Assembly: GCA_025934385.1 (NCBI GenBank)
Contig: JAICYE010000213.1
Coordinates: 1 to 5,102, forward strand
Length of the DNA: 5,102 nt
Reading direction: 5' to 3'
From: Acidimicrobiia bacterium
GTDB lineage: Bacteria > Actinomycetota > Acidimicrobiia > IMCC26256 > BP-133
The notes beneath the pieces were generated by a model. It was not told where the DNA came from. It saw nothing but the letters and a program-made list of their open reading frames with translations, and did not search any database. Positions 1-5,102 of this stretch are shown here, in pieces (the stretch's first letter is position 1; every line of letters begins with the position of its first letter). A program made the position numbers and the translations under genes.

Positions 1-24
1 CATTTGCGGACGGGCACCGCGGAC

Positions 25-65
25 CGGCGTTCCTCCGCAACAGGGGGTGTTGCACAGGAACGCCG
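25..65. repeat. Two-tier inverted repeat / stem-loop with G5 loop
   Basis: The outer arms CGGCGTTCCT (25-34) and AGGAACGCCG (56-65) are perfectly complementary over 10 bases. Inside them GCAACA (37-42) pairs perfectly with TGTTGC (48-53). The tiers are separated by a 2x2 internal loop (35-36 opposite 54-55) and capped by GGGGG (43-47). That gives 16 base pairs in 41 bases. Neither side has a T tract, so it is not a classical intrinsic terminator. High-GC actinobacteria do use hairpin terminators with little or no U tract, so termination of a gene left of the window is the simplest role. A protein-binding site or an RNA control element for a leftward gene is also possible. The structure is seen directly; any role is inferred. 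Confidence 0.7.
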
Positions 66-242
66 AAGCGGTCATTGGCTCCAACCGTCTACCGCAGAAC
101 GGCGTAGGGGTCGAGGACCGTCAACGGCCCGAGGCCCGGGTGGCGTCCTCTCGGCGAGCCCGCCGGCGGGCCTGATCGGTGGTGGACACCCGGCCGCGGT
201 TGCCCGCTTCCGCCGGCCGGCCGGTGCCGGCGGCGCTGATGG

Positions 243-248
243 TAGGGT
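243..248 (+). promoter_or_regulatory. Candidate -10 element for leaderless transcription of the SDR gene
   Basis: TAGGGT fits the actinobacterial -10 consensus TANNNT and lies 7 bases before the ATG at 256. With this spacing transcription would begin at or next to the A of the start codon, giving a leaderless mRNA. This agrees with the absence of a convincing Shine-Dalgarno sequence before that ATG. No good -35 box is visible at the usual distance, which is common for this promoter class. It would drive all three genes. Confidence 0.5.
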
Positions 249-255
249 CCGTCGG

Positions 256-1053
256 ATGGGCCGGCTCGGGGGGAAGGTGGCCGTCGTGACCGGAGGCGCG
301 TCCGGGATCGGGCGGGCAACGGTGCAGCGGCTGGCATCGGAGGGGGCCAGCGTGGTCGTCGCCGACCTCGACGCCGACGGCGCCGGCCGGGTGGCGGCCG
401 AGGTCGGCGGGCGGGCCGTCACGCTGGACGTGGCCGACCCGGGCGGGTGGGCCCGACTGGTCGGGCACCTGGAGCCCGCCGGGTTGGACGTCGCCGTCCT
501 CAACGCCGGTGTCGCCACCGGCGAGGACCGGATCACGGCGCTGACCGACGCCGCCTACCGCCGGATCGTGGGCGTGAACGTGGACGGGGTCGTCTTCGGC
601 ACCCGGGCGGTCGTCCCGCTGCTGGCCCGGCGGGGCGGCGGCGCCATCGTGGTGATCTCCTCGCTGGCGGGGGTCATCCCCTATCCCCCCGACCCCATCT
701 ACGCCCTGACCAAACACGCCGTGGTGGGCTTCGTCCGCAGCGTGGCGGCGCAGCTGGAGCGGGACGGCATCACCATCGACGCGGTGTGTCCCGGGATCAC
801 CGACACCCCGTTGCTGTCGGGCGTGATGCGCCGCCAGATCGAGGACGCCGGGTTCCCGGTCATGCCCCCCGAGCAGGTGGCGGCGGCCGTCGTCGACGCC
901 GTCCTCGACCGGGGGACGGGCCGGGCGCTGGTGTGCCAGCCCGGGCGGGAGGCGACGGCGTTCCGCTTCGGCAACGTGCCCGGCCCGAGGGGCGAGGGCG
1001 TGAACGGCCGGCGCCCACCGGCCGACCTGCGGATGGACAGGGCACCAGGCTGA
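256..1053 (+). CDS. SDR-family NAD(P)-dependent oxidoreductase
   Basis: This 265-residue classical short-chain dehydrogenase/reductase is a soluble Rossmann-fold enzyme that interconverts an alcohol and a ketone or aldehyde. The cofactor motif TGGASGIG is at residues 12-19. Asp37 closes the second beta strand and points to NAD(H) rather than NADP(H). Asp58-Val59 is the adenine contact. LNAG at 82-85 is a variant of NNAG. The catalytic tetrad is Asn108, Ser136, Tyr149 and Lys153 (YALTK), followed by PG at 179-180 and Thr184. The last 25-30 residues are Gly/Pro/Arg-rich and look disordered. The ATG at 256 is chosen because the SDR core begins there and a TANNNT element sits 7 bases upstream; the in-frame extension to position 4 does not look coding. 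The next gene starts 24 bases after the stop with no terminator between. The family call is firm; the substrate is not readable. Confidence 0.93.
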   Translation: MGRLGGKVAVVTGGASGIGRATVQRLASEGASVVVADLDADGAGRVAAEVGGRAVTLDVADPGGWARLVGHLEPAGLDVAVLNAGVATGEDRITALTDAAYRRIVGVNVDGVVFGTRAVVPLLARRGGGAIVVISSLAGVIPYPPDPIYALTKHAVVGFVRSVAAQLERDGITIDAVCPGITDTPLLSGVMRRQIEDAGFPVMPPEQVAAAVVDAVLDRGTGRALVCQPGREATAFRFGNVPGPRGEGVNGRRPPADLRMDRAPG

Positions 1054-1062
1054 GCACAGGCC

Positions 1063-1069
1063 GAGGCGG
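1063..1069 (+). promoter_or_regulatory. Probable ribosome binding site of the hyuA-like gene
   Basis: GAGGCGG ends 8 bases before the ATG at 1078 and lies within the 24-base gap after the SDR stop. A competing purine run, AAAGGGGGA at 1083-1091, ends 4 bases before an in-frame GTG at 1096, so the start of the gene is not fully settled. Confidence 0.45.
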
Positions 1070-1077
1070 ACACGGTC

Positions 1078-3195
1078 ATGGCAAAGGGGGAACCGGTGGC
1101 TCGACAGTTCCAGATCGGGTGTGACATCGGCGGGACGTTCACCGACGTCGCCGTCGTCGACAACGCCGGGCGGGTGATCGCCGACAAGGCCGACACCACG
1201 CCCGGCGACCTCCGGGCCGGCATGGTCGCGGCGCTGGAGAACGCCGCCGGCCAGCTCGGGATACGGCTCGAAGAGCTGCTCGGGGCGACGACCCGCTTCG
1301 TCAACGGGACGACGCTGGTGACGAACTCCATCGCCCAGCTGGAAGGCGCCCGGGCCGGCCTGCTCGCCACCAAGGGCCACGGCGACGTGCTGCGGATCGC
1401 CCGATCACCGCGCAACCACCATCGGGACCACCACCTCCAGCGCAACCTGCCCCAGATCGTGCCCCGGGAACGCATCGTCGAGGTGGAGGAACGCGTCGAC
1501 CGGAAAGGACGGGTGGTCGTCCCCTTGCGCCACGACGAGGCCCGCCGGGCCGTCGAGGCGCTGTGCGCCCTCGGCGTGGAGGCCATCGCCGTCTGCCTGC
1601 TGTGGAGCTCGGCCAACCCCGCCCACGAGGAGCAGCTCGCCCGGCTCGTGGAGCGGGAGCATCCCGAGGTCTACGTCAGCGTGTCGTCCCGGCTGCACCC
1701 GGTGATGCGGGAGTACGAACGGACGATGACCACCGTTCTCAACTGCTTCACCGGCCTCGGCGTCGCCCGCTACACGCGTTCCGTCGAGGAGGAGCTGCGC
1801 CGCCGGGGGCTGCGGGTGCCGATCTCGTTCATGCAGGGCTTCGGCGGGACGCTCTCGGCCGAGGAGGCCCGGGCCCGGCCCATCACGCTGGTCGACTCCG
1901 GCCCGGCCGGCGGCGTCGTCGGCGCCGCCGGCCTGGCCGAGCGGCTGGGGATCGACAACGTGCTGGCGGCCGACATGGGGGGCACGTCGTTCGACGTGAC
2001 CGTGCTGCCCGGCCGGGAGATCACCGTCACGCAGCGGGTGATGCTCGGCGAGCGGTTCCTCACCGGGCTGTCCAAGATCGACGTCCATCCGGTCGGTGCC
2101 GGAGGAGGCAGCGTGGGCTGGATCGACGTCCGCGGCGTCCCCCGCGTCGGGCCGCACAGCGCCGGCGCCGACCCCGGCCCCGCCTGCTACGGCCAGGGCG
2201 GCACCGACCCGACCGTGACCGACGCCTGCGTGGCCCTCGGGATCATCGACCCCGCCAGCTTCCTCGGCGGCCGGCGCAAGCTCGACGCCGGCCTCGCCGC
2301 CGCCGCCCTCACCCGCTTCGGGGCGCCGCTCGGCCTCGGCGTCGAGGAGGCCGCCTCGGCCATCTACCGGCTGGTGACCGCCGAGATGGGCCATGCGGTG
2401 CGGGCCGTCACCATCGAACGGGGCCGGGATCCCCGCCAGTTCGTCATGGCCGCCTTCGGCGGAGCGCTGGGGATCTTCGCCGCCGACATCGCCCGGCGGA
2501 CGGGCATGCGCCGGGTGGTCGTCCCGGCCCAGGCGGCGGTCTTCTCGGCCTTCGGCCTGCTCGGGACCGACGACGTGCGGGCGCTGGCCAGGTCGGCGGC
2601 CTGGATGGGTGGCGACGCCGCCCACGTCGACGCCGCCCTGTCCGACCTCGAGCACCAGGCGGTGGCCAGCCTGCGCGAGGCCGGCTTCCCCGACGACCGC
2701 ATCGAGGTCACCAAGCTGGGCGACTTCAAGTTCACCGGCCAGCTGTGGGAGCTCACGCTGCCGATCCCCAACCAGGGAACGGTGACCGCCGCCGACCTCG
2801 AAGCGGTGCAGGCCGCCTTCCCGGCCCGCTACGAAGCGGAGTACGGCGCCGGAACGGCCTGGAACGTACCCGTCATGATGCTCACCGCCCGGGTGATCGC
2901 CCGGGGTCGCACCGACAAGCTCGAGCCGGCCGGCGGCGGCCACGGCCCCGGCCCGGCGGGCGACGCCGCCAGTGCGGCGTTGCTCGGCAGCCGGCAGATG
3001 CACCGCCCGTTCGAGGGTGACGTCGTCGACGCCGCCGCCTACGACGCCGCCCAGCTGGCGACCGGCGCCCGCCTGTCCGGCCCGGCCATCGTCGACGATC
3101 CGTTCACGACGATCCAGGTTCCGCCGGGCTGGGAGCTGACGGTGGACGGGCAGGGCAACTACGTCCTCGACGACAGGGAGGTGGCCCGGTCATGA
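1078..3195 (+). CDS. hyuA: Hydantoinase/oxoprolinase-type subunit A (HyuA family, ATP-binding)
   Basis: This complete 705-residue protein has the usual length for HyuA, the subunit that in this superfamily (N-methylhydantoinase, 5-oxoprolinase, caprolactamase, acetone and acetophenone carboxylases) binds ATP and activates the substrate for the HyuB partner. Domains in order: an N-terminal part (about 12-190) with phosphate loop DIGGTFTDV at 16-24 and NGTTLVTNS at 76-84; a central ASKHA-like domain (about 210-500) with DSGPAGG at 273-279, DMGGTSFDV at 299-307, HPVGAGGGS at 337-345, HSAGADPGPACYG at 360-372 and FGGALG at 460-465; and a C-terminal domain ending in the typical GPAIVDDPFTT and GNYVL. 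There is no signal peptide or membrane segment, so it is cytoplasmic. Oddities are Asn76 where HGTT is usual, GALGIFA where GAGPLHA is usual, and a His-rich loop (RNHHRDHH, 112-119). The start could instead be GTG at 1096 (699 residues). The stop overlaps the next start. The family is certain; the reaction is not. Confidence 0.93.
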   Translation: MAKGEPVARQFQIGCDIGGTFTDVAVVDNAGRVIADKADTTPGDLRAGMVAALENAAGQLGIRLEELLGATTRFVNGTTLVTNSIAQLEGARAGLLATKGHGDVLRIARSPRNHHRDHHLQRNLPQIVPRERIVEVEERVDRKGRVVVPLRHDEARRAVEALCALGVEAIAVCLLWSSANPAHEEQLARLVEREHPEVYVSVSSRLHPVMREYERTMTTVLNCFTGLGVARYTRSVEEELRRRGLRVPISFMQGFGGTLSAEEARARPITLVDSGPAGGVVGAAGLAERLGIDNVLAADMGGTSFDVTVLPGREITVTQRVMLGERFLTGLSKIDVHPVGAGGGSVGWIDVRGVPRVGPHSAGADPGPACYGQGGTDPTVTDACVALGIIDPASFLGGRRKLDAGLAAAALTRFGAPLGLGVEEAASAIYRLVTAEMGHAVRAVTIERGRDPRQFVMAAFGGALGIFAADIARRTGMRRVVVPAQAAVFSAFGLLGTDDVRALARSAAWMGGDAAHVDAALSDLEHQAVASLREAGFPDDRIEVTKLGDFKFTGQLWELTLPIPNQGTVTAADLEAVQAAFPARYEAEYGAGTAWNVPVMMLTARVIARGRTDKLEPAGGGHGPGPAGDAASAALLGSRQMHRPFEGDVVDAAAYDAAQLATGARLSGPAIVDDPFTTIQVPPGWELTVDGQGNYVLDDREVARS
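3175..3183 (+). promoter_or_regulatory. Strong Shine-Dalgarno sequence of the hyuB-like gene
   Basis: AGGGAGGTG lies inside the end of the upstream gene and ends 8 bases before the ATG at 3192. It matches the anti-Shine-Dalgarno sequence well and fixes that start. Together with the ATGA stop/start overlap at 3192-3195 it indicates translational coupling, which suits two subunits of one complex. Confidence 0.75.
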
Positions 3196-5102
3196 CGCTC
3201 TCCGACCAGTCCGCCATCAGTATTGCGGCCGGTGTCCCGGCCGGCGTCGACGTCGTCGACGTGGAGATCTTCTCCCGGGCCCTCCAGAACATCGTCCACG
3301 AGATGGGCGTCGTGATGATGCGGACCTCGGGCAACCCGGTGATCGCCGAGGCGGTCGACTTCTCGACCTTCATCGCCGACGAGCGGGGCGAGATCGTGGC
3401 CTACGGCGGCTACATCTCGCTCTACGTCGGCCCGGCCCGGGCCGCCGTCCGCCACCTCCTGTCGGTCATCCCCCGGGAGGACATCCACCCCGGCGACGCC
3501 TTCATCTGCAACGATCCCTACACCACCGGCGCCTCCCACCCGCCGGACATCGCCATCGTCCGGCCGCTGTTCGTCGGCGACGACCTGGTGGCCTGGTGCT
3601 GGGCCGAGTCCCACATGTACGACGTCGGCGGCATGGCCCCGGGTGGGTTCGCCCCGATGGCCATGGAGTGCTACGGCGAGTCGATCCGTTTCCCGGGCAT
3701 CAAGATCGTCGACCGGGGCCGCGTCGTCGACGACGTCCGGCGCCTGATCGAGACCAACGTCCGGATCCCGACCATGGTCTTCAACGACATCCGCTGCCTC
3801 ATCGCCGCCTGCAACGTGTGCGACGAACGCTTCGGCGAACTCGTCGGCCGCTACGGGCTCGGCACCTACCGCCGCTACATCGAGATCGGCAAGGACCTGA
3901 CCGAGGCGGCCATGCGGCGCCGGATCGCCTCGCTGCCCGACGGGACCTACGAGGCCGACGAGTACATCGAGCACAACGGGCACACCAACGACCTGTACCG
4001 GGTGCACTGCGCCGCCACCGTCGACGGCGACCGGCTCACGCTCGACTTCACCGGTTCGTCGCCCCAGACCAACGGCTTCGTCAACTGCTCGGCGGCCACG
4101 ACGCTGGGCGGAGCGATGACGCCGCTGCTCATGTCCCTCGTCCCCGACCTGCCGATCAACGAGGGCGCCATCCGGGCCGTGGACGTCATCGCCCCGCCCG
4201 GCACGGTCTGCAACGTCCAGATGCCGGCGCCGTCGTCGTCGGGGCACATGGAGGCGGGTTTACGGGTCATGAAGGTCGTCGAGCAGCTCCTGGCCGAGCT
4301 GCAGGCGGCCAGCACCGATCCCTTCGTGCGGGACCACGTCATGGCCCCCTGGCACGACTGCTGGCCGGGGGCGGTGTTCTACGCCCCGTCGGAGACCGGC
4401 GAGCTGGCGCCGTTCCTCGACATGAACGGCGGCTCGGGCGGCGGTGGCGCCCAGCCCGTCGACGACGGCCTCGACGTGGCCGGGTCGCTGACCCAGCCGC
4501 AGAACAGCGTCCCCGACATCGAGATCAACGAGTTCGGTGCGCCGGTCCTCTACCTGTGGCGCCGCATCAACGCCGGCTCCGGCGGTCCGGGCCGGCTGCG
4601 GGGCGGCCAGGGCATGGACTACGCCTGGACGCCGTGGTACACGACCGGCGGCCAGGAGCACGTCTTCGCCGCCTGCTGGCAGGTCCCGCCGCCCGGCGTG
4701 GCCGGCGGGTATCCCGGGTCGGCCAGCGGCTTCACCGTGGTGCCGGAGGCGATGGCCGACAAGCAGCTCGAGGCGGGGACGATCCCAGCGTCGCTCGACG
4801 AGCTCGGCGGTTCGCCGCTGCCGCTAGACGCCAAGCACGTCGGGATCACGGTCATGCCCGGCGACGTCGTCGGCATGCACTCCGGGGGCGGCGGCGGTGT
4901 GGGGGACCCGATCGAACGGGACCCGGAGCGGGTGGCCCGCGACGTCGTCGACACCGCCATCCCCGCCGCCGTGGCCGAGTCGGCCTACGGCGTCGTCCTC
5001 GACGGGCGCGGCGGGGTCGACACCGCCGCCACCGAAGCCCGGCGGGAGGCCATCCGGGCGCAGCGGCGGAGCGGGGAGGCGGCCACGCTCCCGCCGACGC
5101 CG
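3192..5102 (+). CDS. hyuB: Hydantoinase/oxoprolinase-type subunit B (HyuB family), 3' end outside the window
   Basis: An open frame of 637 codons runs to the right edge with no stop. HyuB is the catalytic, metal-carrying partner of HyuA. Motifs in order: NDPYTTGASHPPD at 107-119 (family NDPYxGGTHLPD); SHMYDVGG at 140-147 (family AHHxDVGG); the region around RLIETNVRIP at 184-193; GGSGGGGAQP at 413-422; the signature AGSGGPGRLRGG at 461-472; and PGDVV...GGGGGVGDPIERDPE at 556-579. His116, Asp119 and His141 are the likely metal ligands. The run YGVVLD followed by Asp-Thr-Ala-Ala-Thr near 599-614 is typical of the extreme C terminus, so few residues are probably missing. An unusual cysteine group lies at 202, 207 and 210, and Leu357 is encoded by TTA (4260-4262), the only TTA I noticed in the three genes. 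The ATG is fixed by the strong ribosome site and ATGA overlap. Substrates in the family range from lactams and hydantoins to ketones; which applies here is open. Confidence 0.93.
   Translation, partial: MTLSDQSAISIAAGVPAGVDVVDVEIFSRALQNIVHEMGVVMMRTSGNPVIAEAVDFSTFIADERGEIVAYGGYISLYVGPARAAVRHLLSVIPREDIHPGDAFICNDPYTTGASHPPDIAIVRPLFVGDDLVAWCWAESHMYDVGGMAPGGFAPMAMECYGESIRFPGIKIVDRGRVVDDVRRLIETNVRIPTMVFNDIRCLIAACNVCDERFGELVGRYGLGTYRRYIEIGKDLTEAAMRRRIASLPDGTYEADEYIEHNGHTNDLYRVHCAATVDGDRLTLDFTGSSPQTNGFVNCSAATTLGGAMTPLLMSLVPDLPINEGAIRAVDVIAPPGTVCNVQMPAPSSSGHMEAGLRVMKVVEQLLAELQAASTDPFVRDHVMAPWHDCWPGAVFYAPSETGELAPFLDMNGGSGGGGAQPVDDGLDVAGSLTQPQNSVPDIEINEFGAPVLYLWRRINAGSGGPGRLRGGQGMDYAWTPWYTTGGQEHVFAACWQVPPPGVAGGYPGSASGFTVVPEAMADKQLEAGTIPASLDELGGSPLPLDAKHVGITVMPGDVVGMHSGGGGGVGDPIERDPERVARDVVDTAIPAAVAESAYGVVLDGRGGVDTAATEARREAIRAQRRSGEAATLPPTP

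Larger units (their letters stand above)
1..255. other. Non-coding leader region upstream of the SDR gene
   Basis: I see no convincing gene here. The SDR frame stays open to the left edge, but the resulting 84-residue extension (from 4) is a low-complexity Arg/Gly/Pro/Ala sequence with no SDR similarity. The other forward frames stop at 105-107 and 172-174, and their third positions are less GC-biased than those of the real genes. The region holds the stem-loop at 25-65, a 14-base GC palindrome at 158-171, a short GC stem at 211-232 and a candidate -10 element at 243-248. A gene on the minus strand could begin near the left edge (GTG at 17-15 or ATG at 3-1), but only a few codons would be visible. 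Confidence 0.6.

Noticed and set aside
35..53. Integron attC-like site within the stem-loop
   Set aside because: The arms contain AAC and GTT, but the flanking bases do not fit RYYYAAC / GTTRRRY and there is no integrase or cassette context.
158..171. 14-base palindrome GCCCGCCGGCGGGC
   Set aside because: It is made only of G and C, so such palindromes are expected by chance here. It has no loop and no T tract, and is not placed like an operator relative to the promoter.
2..174. Forward open frame from the left edge ending at TGA 172-174, as the tail of an upstream gene
   Set aside because: Its third codon positions are clearly less GC-rich than in the three real genes, the sequence is unrecognisable, and the stem-loop sits inside it.
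211..232. 7-bp GC stem (CGCCGGC / GCCGGCG) just before the -10 element
   Set aside because: It lies in a run of CCGG repeats with many alternative pairings and has no T tract, so there is no reason to prefer a function.
4..255. N-terminal extension of the SDR frame, open to the left edge
   Set aside because: The 84 residues are low-complexity Arg/Gly/Pro/Ala sequence, start only at TTG, and precede a complete SDR N terminus at an ATG with its own -10 element. Long open frames by chance are expected at this GC content.
1054..1077. Possible terminator or separate promoter between the SDR gene and hyuA
   Set aside because: In 24 bases I see neither a hairpin nor a TANNNT element placed for the ATG at 1078, which favours a single transcript.
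121..1380. Long open frame on the minus strand across the SDR and the start of hyuA
   Set aside because: It is antisense to well-recognised genes, rich in Gly/Arg/His/Pro with no family motif, as expected for the opposite strand of high-GC codons.
1405..3003. Long antisense open frame within hyuA
   Set aside because: It lies opposite unambiguous HyuA motifs, has a shadow-type composition, and has no ribosome site or recognisable domain.
3159..4247. Long antisense open frame within hyuB
   Set aside because: Asp/Val/Gly/His repeats arise from GTC and GAC codons read on the other strand; the plus-strand HyuB motifs are clear.

Overview
The window is very GC-rich (by eye above 70%, with third codon positions almost all G or C). 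It carries three genes on the plus strand in one compact block, plus a 255-base leader region. The base composition and a TANNNT-type -10 element placed for a leaderless start codon suggest a high-GC actinobacterium (Actinomycetota). A finer assignment cannot be supported from this sequence alone.

Layout. Bases 1-255 hold no convincing gene. They contain a strong two-tier stem-loop (25-65) and, at the right end, a candidate -10 element (243-248). Bases 256-1053 encode a classical short-chain dehydrogenase/reductase (SDR) with all catalytic residues and an NAD-type acidic residue after the second beta strand. After a 24-base gap, 1078-3195 encodes a complete HyuA-type subunit of the hydantoinase/oxoprolinase/ketone-carboxylase superfamily (ATP-binding, actin/ASKHA-like fold). 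Its stop codon overlaps the start of the HyuB-type partner (ATGA, 3192-3195). The HyuB gene runs off the right edge at 5102, with 637 codons visible and the family's C-terminal signature already passed, so probably only a short tail is missing.

How the genes may work together. HyuA and HyuB family proteins form a complex in which HyuA uses ATP to activate a substrate (lactam, hydantoin, or a ketone/enolate plus bicarbonate) and HyuB carries a metal site. The SDR upstream in the same probable operon would interconvert an alcohol and a ketone. One reading is therefore a small catabolic cassette: alcohol to ketone by the SDR, then ATP-dependent carboxylation by HyuAB. Ring opening of a lactam or hydantoin with an unrelated redox step is equally compatible with what is visible. 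The exact substrate cannot be read from the sequence.

Points of interest are the unexplained stem-loop at the left edge, loss of two commonly conserved histidines in HyuA, a His-rich loop in HyuA, a cysteine cluster in HyuB, a single TTA codon in hyuB, and the SDR-HyuAB pairing. I see no mobile element, CRISPR array, tRNA or rRNA, and no clear sign of a wholly new system.
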